The notes under the pieces are model-generated. The model was not told the DNA's origin. It saw only the letters and a program-made list of their open reading frames with translations, and did not search any database. A program made the position numbers and the translations under genes. Positions 1-11,164 of a stretch of 64,000 bases of DNA are shown piece by piece (within the stretch, counting starts at the first letter, position 1; each line of letters begins with the position of its first letter). Source of the stretch: Melastoma dodecandrum (lineage: Eukaryota > Streptophyta > Magnoliopsida > Myrtales > Melastomataceae); the NCBI GenBank assembly GCA_029817715.1, contig JARUPY010000088.1:1674001-1738000 (forward strand), read 5' to 3'.

Positions 1-695
1 AAAACATCCGAACCAGGTCCAGACTTTTCGTCTGTCTTCCATTACAACTTCATCCACACGACTTACCAAAAACAACGGGTTAGCCTTCCATAACAATATC
101 TGCAATCAAGCTCCATGTCAAGCCCCTCCACTTAGCACTATATGTGTCACCCACTTGAAAAACTTATCTGCCATTAACTGCTTAAAGGAAAACTAAGCAC
201 ATCCTTATTTCCTTAGTAATCCTCAAGAGCGGAAGAACAGTATATGGGAATTCGGCAAGTTGGCCACCTTCCGGTGCGGATGCATAGTAAATGCGTGCCT
301 TCTGCTTTGTAATATGAATAGCAGATGACTACCGACTACCACCGTGTCAAATCTGACTCAACTCAACTGGCTACCATAGCTAACTTTCAGTGTACTGTCA
401 GGTCAACCCGGCAGCATCACAAAGTTGCGAGCTTTTTTGGTGAAATTCAGGTAAGAAATCGCAACCGGAAATCGCAAAAAATCTCTCAAAACAAAACAAA
501 ATTCACGAGCTAGCGAATCCAGAAGCGATCATGATAACAAACACAAAAGAAAAAAAAGAGTAAACAAGCAAACACATGTATGCACGTATCATCACAGCCG
601 ACCATAACTCAACAACCAACATCCAAAACTCTAAAGCAGCCAAAAACAGCCTACAACCCCACAGAAAAGAAGTACCGATTCAACTCCCCCAATAC
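1..695 (-). other. intron sequence of the DUF760 gene
   Basis: This AT-rich stretch lies downstream of the exon 1 donor. I see no reading frame on the minus strand resembling the rest of the DUF760 domain, so it is most simply intron 1. Confidence 0.5.
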
Positions 696-1036
696 CTGTA
701 AAGGCAGGCCTGGTCACCAGGGGAGGCCGCGGCGACCCTGATTACGGCCTCAACGCGATCGCAGGCCAGGAGCTTCAACTCCTCCTCGACGGCGGAGTGG
801 AAAAGCTGCCGCTGGTTCTGGAGGACAGCGGTCAAGTACCTCCCGGTGGGGGACCTGGGCTGGAGCGGGGTGTTAAGGCTGCCGGGGTCGCAGCGGCTGA
901 CGCAAACAACAAAAACCGGGAGGGACGGTGGACGCAGCCGCCGGAACCCGAACCGGTCCCCGGTCCCGTTGAGGGGGGAGAGGGAGGGGAAAGGCTTAAC
1001 CGTCAAGGGGAGAGTGGTTTTGCAGAAGCAGTCCAT
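696..1036 (-). CDS. DUF760 family protein, first exon only (gene continues beyond the left edge)
   Basis: The exon starts with ATG at 1034-1036 and ends at a donor whose GT is at 694-695 (CTGCCTTTACAG|GTATTG on the minus strand). The N-terminal part is serine/proline-rich and looks like a plastid transit region. It is followed by a conserved block with the motifs GRYLTAVLQNQRQLFHSAVE and ELKLLACDR. I recognise this as the start of the DUF760 domain (relatives of UV-B-induced At3g17800 and, from memory, At3g07310). The biochemical function of the family is not established. No second exon could be found in 1-695, so the rest lies to the left of the window. The family call rests on about 50 residues and is fairly sure; the exact orthologue is not. 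Confidence 0.7.
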
Positions 1037-1464
1037 ACGACGAGTGGGATTAGTGAGTGTGGGGGTGGGGATTGAGAAAAGCTTTCAATTCAAGACTCTC
1101 AAAAAGAAAGGGAGGTGATAAAAGTCGTTTATTTATTTATTTATTTATTTAAGTGTGTGGATAAAAGCCCAGAGGATGGAGGGTTTGGATAGAAAAATTA
1201 CGTGGGTGGATAACATCTCATATTCCATCATCTAACATATCATCTCCCTCTCTCTTTATAATATTTTAATAGACACTTCTCCTCGGAAACAAACAAAGAA
1301 GAAAGAAAGGGTGGGTGGATAGGCATGGTATCCAAATCACAGATATTCAACAAAATGGGCTGGGGGACCCACTTTTAAAAGATTGGTCCGGTCTGGATGT
1401 TACACCCGATGACTTAATAACTCATAACAAAAGCTCTAGAAAAGGTGTATTTGTAGACGAGGAG
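1037..1464. other. upstream region of the DUF760 gene and left flank of the MULE
   Basis: It holds a short ATTT microsatellite near 1126-1151, which may lie in the promoter or 5' leader of the leftward DUF760 gene. From about 1315 a plus-strand open frame runs up to the MULE insertion site (see the interrupted reading frame). Confidence 0.4.
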
Positions 1465-1474
1465 GCTCTCGTGG
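1465..1474. repeat. left target-site duplication of the MULE
   Basis: GCTCTCGTGG directly precedes the element's first base and is repeated exactly at 8366-8375 after its last base. A 9-10 bp duplication is the hallmark of Mutator-superfamily insertion. Confidence 0.93.
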
Positions 1475-2170
1475 GAGTTTTGTACGGAAATACGGTTAGT
1501 TTTAAAAAAGATTTGTGAAATACGGTCTCAGTTTCGCAAAATACGTTTTTACCGTCGATGGGGCGTGTTCAGAAAACGCGCCTCTTGGATTACAAAGAGG
1601 GCGTGCTTCGAAAACGCGCCCTCCGTGTCCCCAGTGAGGGGCGGGTTTTGGGGAAAAATGCTGGAAAATGCTAAGTATGCAAGGGGCGCGGTTAATTAAA
1701 TTCTGTTAATTCCCTACGGGATTTCGTGGAAAAAATTTGGGTCTCTCGAATAGAAAATATGTCCTTTTTTTTCTTCCTACTATAATATAAGAGTGATACA
1801 CAAATAAAATGGAGTCACTTTTTTTCCATTTTCGAATTCGTTTTTTCATTTTTTGAAAATGGGAAAAAGCTTTCAAATCCATCGATCAAAACGCACCCCT
1901 TGAAGAGGCCGTTCCCCCCACGGCCCCCCCTGTCCCCCCCGTCCCCCCCGTCCGCCCCGTCCCCCACCCAGGTCCCCCCTTTAACCGTTAAGACAGTCCC
2001 CCGGTCCCCCCCCGGTTCCCCCCAACCTTTGCGCAGTCCCCCCTGCCCCCCCTCCAGGGGCGGGTTTTGGAAACCCGCCCCTCAGTGGGCAGAGGGACAA
2101 TTTATGCGTCAAACCCGCCCCTTCAATAGAACAATAAGGGGCGGGTTTCCGAAACCCGCCCCTCCTGCTG
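1475..2170. repeat. left terminal inverted repeat of the MULE, with an internal insertion
   Basis: It matches the reverse complement of about 7850-8365 over the outer 220 bases. It is then interrupted at roughly 1695-1885 by AT-rich sequence absent from the right copy, and resumes at the block ending CCCCTTGAAGAGGCCG. A polypyrimidine tract of C runs (about 1910-2050) and palindromic GGGGCGGGTTT/AAACCCGCCCC units follow. The inner boundary is approximate. Confidence 0.8.
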
Positions 2171-2630
2171 CATACAAGGGGCGCAATTTGAGACTGCGCC
2201 CCTTGATTTGGAACAACATAAGGGGTGGGTTTCCAAAACCCGCCCCCCGTCTGGCAATGCAACATACCCATGAATAACTTTAGAAACCTTATTTCAACAA
2301 ACAAAAACAATTCATAGGTAACATCCATACATCCAATACCAAACTTCGAAATAATCTAACACCGAACATTCAATAACAAAACCAATGTCTATACATAACG
2401 TCCAACATCTAACGTATAAAGTATAACACCCAACATATCAATAATATTCTCTAAGCCTCGTAGATTTCCTCCTAACATAAGCCCTCACGACGGGGACTTC
2501 TGGAACTTCAGGCTGCTCCGGGTACAGTTGTGTAATTTGAGAAGTTCCTTCTCCTTGTTGCGAATGGTCGTACCTGAAGAAGTTATATTTATTAAGTTAT
2601 GAAAGTTTAAATAAATCTTAAATCGAACGC

Positions 2631-4340
2631 TTACCCGAATTCTCTTGGGCCTTTAGTCGGAGCGTCCGGTGTAGAACTAGACCCAACCTCGTAGTAAGGA
2701 GTGCCGTAATCGCCATAAACATGAGAAACTTGCGAGATGAGCATCCCTTCTCGCACTTCTTGGCCCTCCTCGTCAAAGACAGGGTCGTCATATGTCGGTG
2801 GCTCCTCCTCATGGTCAAGATCCTCTTCCGCAACGTCCATATGATGAGGATCTTCTTCCTCCATATGATCTTCCTCCTCCGTTTGTTGTTCACCTTGTGG
2901 AATAAACTCGTATGCAGGTTGATCTTCAAAGCCGCCGATACGACCATATAATCTCATCGGTGCATACTCCCGCATCATTTCCATGGACTGCGCGGCAAGA
3001 GTAACGAGTTCCGGCTGGTCAGACCGAAGCTTTATCTTTCGGAAGTTCTTCATCTACATCAGAAGTACAGGTTAAAGTTTAACAATGAATGAGAAAATGT
3101 TATGAGATAGTCATACTAATTAAGGACTTACCAATGTGCCTAGCATGGAGCCGGTGTGCGAGATGTGCTGCCTGGTATGCTTCGCATACCATTTTGAATA
3201 TCTAATGGGAGACTCCCAAAACAGCGGCACGACCATGTTGAGACGATCTTCCCACTGGTCCACAAACACTCGGTGGATCTCTCTCCAGTTGTTCATCGTC
3301 TTTCCGCGTAAATCTATCTTGTGGAGTGCCTTGCTTGTGTCACAATCTTGCGGCACCAGTTGATGATCGCCAAATTGACGAATCACTCTATCCGGGTACT
3401 GCTACTCCACGATGTAGAAGCAAATTAGGGGAAGTCTTGCACGCCAGAAAGCCTCACCAGATCGGCAGTAATCGGGAAGCATGGCTACCAACTCATCCGG
3501 GTAAGGATGCCAAATAATCTGCATATATGAATGTGAATGTGTGAGAAGAGTTCGATTTAATCAAATGAATTTGTTAGTTATAGTACTTTACCTGATCCAT
3601 GCTCTGCCTATCGAATGCCTCTCTGTAGGAGGAAAGAACATGGGTGGACACCGTACGTACATCCTTCGCAACGGCCCATCTATGGCTCAAAGGCATATCT
3701 TCCACAAAGGGGGTACGGAGTCTCAGAGGTGCTATATGAGGAAATCTATCCCATGCCCAAATCTGTAGCAGTATCAATGGACCCTCTATCTGAGATGCCT
3801 TATGGTGCGCCGCCTTACACAAACTCCTGTAAAGCCACGCTAGGCATGCACTTCCCCAACTATAATTGCCAGCCCTCTCAAAGTTAGCTAGCAAAGGCAA
3901 CCAGAATACATGCACTAAACTATCTGACTTCGTTGTGAACAACATCCCACCAATCAGCTGCAGAATATATGCCCTGGTATGCATCTGCACCAACTCCTCA
4001 GGGGCATCTATAGGGATCTCACCAAAATTCGCAGCCAACCAGCTAAGTCTAATACGACCAGACCGGATGTTGTCACCCCTAGGTATCCGGCATCACCGCA
4101 TCACCATCTACGGGCAAACCTAGCTAAATTGCCACATCCTGAAGGGTGATAGTCATCTCACCGTGCAACATATGGAAGGTGTGTGTCTCCGGCCTCCACC
4201 GTTCCGTCAATGCTGTGATGAGGGCCAAGTCCAATGATATGAACGGAAGTTTAGCCACGCCATAGAATCCTGCTTGACGGAGGTATACGTCCATCCTGGG
4301 ATCGGTGGCACCTCCCTTCAGCGATTTCTCAGCCCGACGG
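2631..4340 (-). pseudogene. plant mobile domain (MAIN-like) gene carried by the MULE, decayed
   Basis: Minus-strand blocks in order match the plant mobile domain (PMD) of the MAIN/MAIL family. About 4150-4310 has YLRQAGFYGVAKL and the motif GEMTITLQDVAI followed by LGLPVDG. Residues of 3574-4038 include HTRAYILQLIGGMLF and WGSACLAWLYRSLC. 3120-3386 has the C-terminal MNNWREIHRVFVDQWEDR block. 2631-3053 encodes an acidic tail rich in Glu and Asp. Stops interrupt the first block: an in-frame stop replaces the residue after QDVAI, and another follows shortly. MAIN-family proteins are nuclear and act with a PP7-type phosphatase in silencing and genome stability. Here the gene is part of the transposon cargo and not a host locus. 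Intron positions were not resolved. Confidence 0.8.
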
Positions 4341-4590
4341 TAAGTGAGAACGTGATTCTGTAGATAAGACAGGAGTTAGTAAAAAATATACGAATACGTA
4401 AAACATATAAGCCCAATTCAAATACCACGCTATATCCGGCTTCCCATACAGCCGTCGATCGATGCTCTGCTTGAGCATCAAGAACACTTGTCTTTCTTGG
4501 TCCTGGACGCATCTTCCTGTTACAAAATATATCAACAACGGTTAATAAGAAGAATAACTTAAGCAAAGGCAATCAGAATTCACAACTTAT

Positions 4591-7265
4591 TCAACAATTG
4601 AACCAACACTTACAAACATTCCTATTAGGACAACTACGTCGGTTGTGACCTTCCTTTCTACAGCTAGTTTTCCGAGTTTTCTCCTTGATATCCATTTCAT
4701 TTCGTATACGGGATGACCGTGGACGGCCTTTTGGTCTGACTCTTGTAGGATCGGGATTGACTCTCGGGAAAGGATATTCCGGCCAATCTTCTTTGCAGCC
4801 AAAAGAATGCCATTTCGAAGCATACACGGCCTTCTGACACTCGAATGAGTAGAAACGACTAATCACAGCGGTATGATCTACATGCATGTGTGCATAACAT
4901 GCCAAAGCGTGTGAACACGGAATGCGATAGATTTGCCACTTCTTGCAACTGCATTTCCGCGCTTGAAGAAACACATACTTCAGTCGATGTTTTCCTTTAG
5001 TTTTCACGTCAAATCTACCCTCCTGTCGATCGAGAAGCACTACTTCATACCGTTTGGCCTTCTCCATACATTTAAATAACCGATTTGTACAAACACTTGT
5101 AAAACTTTCGCCAATTCTCAATGCGGAGTCAGGCATCATCCCTTCTGGCTATCCAGTATGCCATGCAATTATACCATATTTTTCGAAAAAGAGCCGAAAC
5201 AGGAAGATTTCTGGCACCTCTTATAACGGCGTTGTAACTCTCGCTCAAATTCGTAGTCATAAGACCATATCTATAAAAGCCATCCCGACTCAAGCACCAC
5301 TGCTCTTCGTTCATCTCGGCGAAGAACTCACCAGCTTCTGGCATTGATTCAAACAAGCTTCTTATAATGTTTTTTTGCTTCAGTCATCGATTTCCTCGCT
5401 GCGGCTATCAACTTCCTTTTACAAGCAACATTTTTATATCTAGTATTGAAATTACTTGCCACATGTTGAAGACAGAACCGCCAATGCGCAAATGGCGGCT
5501 GCCAGCCAACCTGCGGATCATTCACAGCCGCCTGAATGCCTGCATGTCTGTCGGAAATCAAGCATACTCCTCTCGTCCTATCACCAACGACATATCCTTT
5601 TAGACATCTCAAAAACCAACTCCAAGAATCATAGCTTTCCTCATCAACCAGTGCAAATGCAAGCGGCACAATATGGTTATCTCCATCCATAACACAGGCA
5701 ATTAAGAGTTTATGCCTATATTTACCGTATAAAAATGTGTCATCTATACTCACAACTGGCCGACAATGAGTAAATACCTGAATACACTGTCCAAACGCCC
5801 AAAATAGTCTCTGAAACTGTAATACTTCCACATCGCCAAGATTATAAGTTGCACCCCAATCAACAATTGTTCCGGGGTTGGTAATTCTGATTGCATTCAT
5901 TAGATGCGGCAACTCGTTATAAGATTCATCCCATTCGCCATATTCAACTTCAATTGCCTTCCTCTTTGCATCCCATACTCGTCGGCGAGATACTTCGTAT
6001 CTAAACCTCTCCTTTATTACATTCCGTAGGAACGACACTTTCACTTCAGGAGATTCTCTAACAAAAGTACGGAAGTAGGGAACCATAAAGTTACAGTCAA
6101 GTCGATCGTGATCTTCGTAAAGCACTGCATTTAAACATGTATGCGCCTCACCAACGATGGTGATTTCAAACTCATCATCACAAGCACGTTGAATCGCGCG
6201 TAACCTCCACTTGCAACCAGAACCAACCTCAGAACAAAACACAGACCATGTCGTCTTATCTGACTCAACAATTTCGTAGTTATAATGGTTCTTGATATGA
6301 AACATATTAACCGTATGAATGAGATGGTTCTTATGTTTGAAACGCATCCCTTTACGAAATTCAACCACAGCATCTGGATCGTCCGTCTTCCTAACTTCCT
6401 CATCATCCTCGAAAATTACCTTCCCAGTATCGCCACTGTCTAGATAGAATGGTAGAGGTTTATCCAACTGTTTCTTCCTAGAAGGACCAGCCTCATTAAC
6501 CCCCACATTATTATCATCGTTCCCTAAATCAACACCGTTAAACATTTCATCATCAGTATCCGCCTCATCGGAATTCACTATTGAATCAACGATATGATTC
6601 TCATATCGCCGATAAATAGTTTCGTTTACAGCTGCTTCATCGCCCACATCTCGTTCTAAATCTTCAAACGGATCACCCTCTTCATAATCGTCTCCGTAAT
6701 CATTACCACTGTCATCATCCATATCACCATCCTCCTCATTCCCCACATTACCACCATATCCGCTACACCCTTCATTCAACGGACCAAATCGACAAAAATT
6801 TCTACTAACTTCGAAATTTTCCAATCTCTCTTGCACAACATTTAACCCCTCATCCACATTCTCTCCTACGGCTTGCATGTTACTACCGTGCTTACTTCTT
6901 GAATTTGTCCGCCTCCCTTCATTGCTAGAATTTCCAGAAACTGATATCACATATACTTCTTGAATGTGGTCACCATTTGACATCGCAAACTCACACAGCA
7001 ACCTCACATCTTCGTCATCACCAATCGGTACTAGCACAAAATTTATGCCGGAAGGACCATAAGAAGGAACGGGATATCTATGACATATTTCCAGCTTACT
7101 TCCTTCGCTTAATCTCATTGCATTAGCAATGACCCTTTCGAATTGGACATAGTCCACATCAGCAGGTATCTTCAACCGTTTCAGTGGACCACTATTATAA
7201 CCTACTCCCTGACTACCATGAATAACTTTCCCATGTCCATACAATAACAAATTAACTTGCGCCAT
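4591..7265 (-). pseudogene. MuDR-type transposase, broken by two frameshifts
   Basis: The start is ATG at 7265. The first open stretch (to 5349, 638 codons) has an N-terminal PB1-like segment (about residues 1-95), a long acidic linker, the MuDR DNA-binding domain (FRKGMRFKHKNHLIHTVN and the CKWRLRA block) and the MULE catalytic domain. That domain shows SIDDTFLYGKY and LISDRHAGI for the first two acidic residues of the DDE triad. Near 5350 the frame shifts and continues as FESMPEAGEFF and NLSESYNAVIRGARNLPV. Near 5135 it shifts again into the SWIM zinc finger (CSCKKWQIYRIPCSHALAC) and a CCHC-like knuckle (CRKEGHNRRSCP). All domains of an autonomous transposase are therefore present but not in one frame. 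Short introns at the two joints cannot be excluded, but no good splice sites are evident. Confidence 0.88.
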
Positions 7266-7556
7266 TGAAACGTAACGAAAAACTTACGTGAATTAGCTCC
7301 CCTCTCGAACTTAATAATACCTACAACAATTCAAACAACATATAATTAATAATCATAATTGTAATACCAAACAACAATTTATAAATTTTTATACAAAATA
7401 ATCAAATAAATTTATAAAATTATATACTAATTAATGAATCCTAAATTTCTAACCAAATATTCTAACATAAAAATGTAACCTAAATTTTAAAACTAAAATT
7501 CTAACTAACCTAATTTTCTAACCTACAATATTTAACTTAAATAATTCAACTTACGA
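7266..7556. other. AT-rich upstream region of the transposase gene
   Basis: Very AT-rich, with repeated TTCTAAC/AATTCTAAC words. It lies between the transposase start and the GC-rich subterminal repeats and presumably holds the transposase promoter. No gene is seen. Confidence 0.4.
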
Positions 7557-7790
7557 ATGATAATCGGATGTCGGACGGACGGAGATCGAAGGTCGAACGG
7601 GCGGAGATCGGAGGTCGGAGGTCGGAGGTCGAACGGGGGAGGTCGGAGGTCGAACGGGCGAATGTGGGGAGGACGAGGGGAGGTGGGGAGGATGGAGCTC
7701 GGGGGCCGAGGGTCGGCGGAATCGGAGGTCGGACGCCGGATTCGGAGGAATTTGGAGGTTGGGGGGCGGCGGAATAGGGTTTCCGTCCCG
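7557..7790. repeat. degenerate GGAGGTCG tandem repeat inside the MULE
   Basis: Short units such as GGAGGTCGGAGGTCGAACGG recur across this stretch, giving open frames of low complexity (Arg/Gly/Ser-rich) in several phases. These open frames are a by-product of the repeat and not genes. Confidence 0.6.
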
Positions 7791-7849
7791 ACTGCGGGTT
7801 TATGTTCGTTGAAGGGGCGGGTTTAACCCGCCCCTTATTCTTTTAATGA

Positions 7850-8365
7850 AGGGGCGGGTTTCCAAAACCCGCCCCTTATTGTTCTATTGAAGGGGCGGGT
7901 TTTCTGACCGCATAAACCGTCTCTCTGCCCAGTGAGGGGTGGGTTTCCAAAACCCGCCCCTAGAGGGGGGCGGGGGGGGGGGACTGCGCAAAGGGTGGGG
8001 GGAACCGGGGGGGGCCCGGGGGACTGTCTTAAGGGTTAAAGGGGGGACGTGGGGGGGACGGGGGGGACAGGGGGGGCCGTGGGGGGAACGGCCTCTTCAA
8101 GGGGCGCGTTTTGAAACCGCGCCCCTTGTATACTTAGCATTTTTCAGCATTTTTCCACACGAAATGGTTCCCAGTGAGGGGCGCGTTTCCAAAACCCGCC
8201 CCTCACTGGGGACACGGAGGGCGCGTTTTTGAAGCGCGCCCTCTTTGTAATCCAAGGGGCGCGTTTTCGGAACGCGCCCCATCGACGGTAAAACCGTATT
8301 TTACGAAACTGAGACCGTATTTCACAAATTTTTTTAAAAACTAACCGTATTTCCGTACAAAACTC
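7850..8365. repeat. right terminal inverted repeat of the MULE
   Basis: Reverse complement of the left repeat without the extra AT-rich block. It contains several GGGGCGGGTTT...AAACCCGCCCC palindromes and a G-rich run near 7965-8090 that mirrors the C-rich run on the left. Confidence 0.82.
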
Positions 8366-8375
8366 GCTCTCGTGG
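8366..8375. repeat. right target-site duplication of the MULE
   Basis: GCTCTCGTGG, identical to 1465-1474. The unmutated copies suggest a fairly recent insertion. Confidence 0.93.
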
Positions 8376-8466
8376 CGGCCGCCCATGTCTTCGATATTGC
8401 TAATCAGGTTCACTTCATTGAAGAAATGCTCCACCCATCGCCTCGTGTTGAAACCCAGTCGTTTGA

Positions 8467-9034
8467 TCGTGTCTGTCCTCCCGTCCGGCAGAGTTCCCTG
8501 TGAGCAAGTCGCAGTCGGATCAATTGTCTTGGGGACTACTTCTATCTCAGGTTTGACATGTCCCAGAGACCTACAAGAAATTCTCCAGACACTCGTACAA
8601 GAAATTTAGCTTGGGATTTGTTCATGCTAACCGCGAGAAGACCCATCTGCCACCTCTCTGCAAACAGAAAGCAAATATCCGATCAGGAATCACGTAGAGG
8701 TACCGAGAAGCTGATTTTTTTACTGCTAAATTATTATAACCCTCATTACCTCTTCGTCGCCTGGTGATCATCATCCTTAGAGATATGGCAGCCACTGTGA
8801 TGATCGTCTGAAAAGCGAAACTAGACAATGTTGTAAACAGGATGATACCAAGTTGCGATTGTCCGGGCAACTGGAAATAGCTCGTAAATCAATAGAGAAA
8901 GAGGCTTTGGAACAACATCAAGCAATCGAGAGGCTAATTTCTATCAGCATTATGCCCCCGACGCAGTTGAAGTCTCCGGTTTCTATCCTATTGACATCGA
9001 AATGGCCGAAAGCATAAACAGAGAGATCAAACGT
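8467..9034. other. stretch between the MULE and the TRIM array; possible decayed coding sequence
   Basis: Plus-strand translation shows short protein-like runs, including a charged helical segment near 8830-8930 (ARKSIEKEALEQHQAIERL). There is no recognisable domain and stops lie in every frame. The frame at the right end is interrupted by the TRIM array. Confidence 0.3.
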
Positions 9035-9039
9035 GACAC
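9035..9039. repeat. left 5-bp target duplication of the TRIM array
   Basis: GACAC immediately before the first LTR base at 9040, repeated at 11165-11169 after the last LTR base. Confidence 0.88.
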
Positions 9040-11164
9040 TGATGCAAGATATTAGTGGTGACGCCCAAAGTCCCACACCGGTTGGGGAAGCCCAATTGGT
9101 GTGGTATATAAGGAGGAAGGGCCCTCCCACCATTCAGGCCGGCTTTTGGGGTGGTGATCCCGGAATCCTTGTATCAGCTGGTATCAGAGCTAGTCACCAC
9201 CCTTTCGGGTTGTACAAAGGGCGGCGCGCGGGCAGGTGACGCCGGCGGAGTACCGGGGCTAAGCAGGCCTAGCGCCCAGCCTGGCCCGCGTGTTCGCCGG
9301 GCCGCGGAAGCGTGGTGGTATGATGCAAGATATTAGTGGTGACGCCCAAAGTCCCACACCGGTTGGGGAAGCCCAATTGGTGTGGTATATAAGGAGGAAG
9401 GGCCCTCCCACCCTTCAGGCCGGCTTTTGGGGTGGTGATCCCGGAATCCTTGTATCAGCTGGTATCAGAGCTAGTCACCACCCTTTCGGGTTGTACAAAG
9501 GGCGGCGCGGGCAGGTGACGCCGGCGGAGTACCGGGGCTAGGCAGGCCTAGCGCCCAGCCTGGCCCGCGTGTTCGCCGGGCCGCGGAAGCGTGGTGGTAT
9601 GATGCAAGATATTAGTGGTGACGCCCAAAGTCTCACACCGGTTGGGGAAGCCCAATTGGTGTGGTATATAAGGAGGAAGGGCCCTCCCACCCTTCAGGCC
9701 GGCTTTTGGGGTGGTGATCCCGGAATCCTTGTATCAGCTGGTATTAGAGCTAGTCACCACCCTTTCGGGTTGTACAAAGGGCGGCGCGGGCAGGTGACGC
9801 CGGCGGAGTACCGGGGCTAAGCAGGCCTAGCGCCCAGCCTGGCCCGCGTGTTCGCCGGGCCGCGGAAGCGTGGTGGTATGATGCAAGATATTAGTGGTGA
9901 CGCCCAAAGTCCCACACCGATTGGGGAAGCCCAATTGGTGTGGTATATAAGGAGGAAGGGCCCTCCCATCCTTCAGGCCGTCTTTTTGGGGTGGTGATCC
10001 CAGAATCCTTGTATCAGCTGGTATCAGAGCTAGTCACCACCCTTTCGGGTTGTACAAAGGGCGGCGCGGGCAGGTGACGCCGGCGGAGTACCGAGGCTAG
10101 GCAGGCCTAGCGCCCAGCCTGGCCCGCGTGGTCGCCGGGCCGCGGAAGCGTGGTGGTATGATGCAAGATATTAGTGGTGACGCCCAAAGTCCCACACCGG
10201 TTGGGGAAGCCCAATTGGTGTGGTATATAAGGAGGAAGGGCCCTCCCACGGTGGGAGGGCCCTTCCTCCTTATATACCACACCAATTGGGCTTCCCCAAC
10301 CGGTGTGGGACTTTGGGCGTCACCACTAATATCTTGCATCATACCACCACGCTTCCGCGGCCCGGCGACCACGCGGGCCAGGCTGGGCGCCCCGGTACTC
10401 CGCCGGCGTCACCTGCCCGCGCCGCCCTTTGTACAACCCGAAAGGGTGGTGACTAGCTCTGATACCAGCTGATACAAGGATTCCGGGATCACCACCCCAA
10501 AAGCCGGCCTGAAGGGTGGGAGGGCCCTTCCTCCTTATATACCACACCAATTGGGCTTCCCCAACCGGTGTGGGACTTTGGGCGTCACCACTAATATCTT
10601 GCATCATACCACCACGCTTCCGCGGCCCGGCGACCACGCGGGCCAGGCTGGGCGCTAGGCCTGCCTAGCCCCGGTACTCCGCCGGCGTCACCTGCCCGCG
10701 CCGCCCTTTGTACAACCCGAAAGGGTGGTGACTAGCTCTGATACCAGCTGATACAAGGATTCCGGGATCACCACCCCAAAAGCCGGCCTGAAGGGTGGGA
10801 GGGCCCTTCCTCCTTATATACCACACCAATTGGGCTTCCCCAACCGGTGTGGGACTTTGGGCGTCACCACTAATATCTTGCATCATACCACCACGCTTCC
10901 GCGGCCCGGCGACCACGCGGGCCAGGCTGGGCGCTAGGCCTGCCTAGCCCCGGTACTCCGCCGGCGTCACCTGCCCGCGCCGCCCTTTGTACAACCCGAA
11001 AGGGTGGTGACTAGCTCTAATACCAGCTGATACAAGGATTCCGGGATCACCACCCCAAAAGCCGGCCTGAAGGGTGGGAGGGCCCTTCCTCCTTATATAC
11101 CACACCAATTGGGCTTCCCCAACCGGTGTGAGACTTTGGGCGTCACCACTAATATCTTGCATCA
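9040..11164. mobile_element. tandem and inverted array of a TRIM (miniature LTR retroelement)
   Basis: The unit is about 280 bases: a 137-base LTR (TGATGCAAGATATTAG ... CCTTGTATCA, with a TATATAAG box) followed by an internal part of about 143 bases. The internal part starts GC then TGGTATCAGAGC, the classic primer-binding site for initiator tRNA-Met. LTR starts on the plus strand are at 9040, 9321, 9600, 9879 and 10159. The fifth LTR stops after 90 bases, at a 1-base centre (10250). From there the array runs in reverse orientation, with LTR ends at 10341, 10606, 10885 and 11164. One GACAC duplication flanks the whole. No protein is encoded; the open frames crossing it only read the repeat. 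The reverse unit inward of 10606 lacks 14 bases near CTAGGCCTGCCTAG. Confidence 0.93.
9179..9190 (+). promoter_or_regulatory. tRNA-iMet primer-binding site of the first TRIM unit
   Basis: TGGTATCAGAGC, two bases after the LTR end at 9176. It recurs in each forward unit and, complemented, in each reverse unit. It identifies the repeats as LTR retroelements and not satellite DNA. Confidence 0.88.

Larger units (their letters stand above)
1475..8365 (-). mobile_element. Mutator-like DNA transposon (MULE) with long terminal inverted repeats, carrying a transposase and a PMD gene
   Basis: The element is 6.9 kb. It begins GAGTTTTGTACGGAAATACG and its right end is the reverse complement of this, with exact 10-bp target duplications outside. 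Inside, both genes read leftwards: a MuDR-type transposase (about 4591-7265) and a plant-mobile-domain gene (about 2631-4340). The long inverted repeats are packed with GC-rich palindromes. Both genes contain frameshifts or stops, so this copy looks unable to move itself, although its ends are intact and could be mobilised in trans. PMD genes are known passengers of plant transposons, so the combination is not wholly new. Confidence 0.93.
1315..8466 (+). pseudogene. unrecognised open frame interrupted by the MULE insertion
   Basis: The plus-strand frame open from 1315 reaches the insertion site at 1474. If the element and one copy of its duplication are ignored, the same frame continues from 8376 to a stop near 8466. 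The two halves meet in DEEALV then AAAHVFDIANQV, which reads like normal protein sequence. I do not recognise the product. The total is only about 80 codons and it may be a single decayed exon, so coding status is uncertain. The span given includes the whole inserted element. Confidence 0.35.

Noticed and set aside
7557..8232. Arg/Gly-rich open frames
   Set aside because: Produced by GC-rich tandem and inverted repeats of the MULE; no start context or protein character.
9040..11164. CRISPR-like or satellite interpretation of the 280-base repeats
   Set aside because: LTR structure, tRNA-Met primer-binding sites and a 5-bp target duplication identify a retroelement; CRISPR does not occur in plant nuclei.
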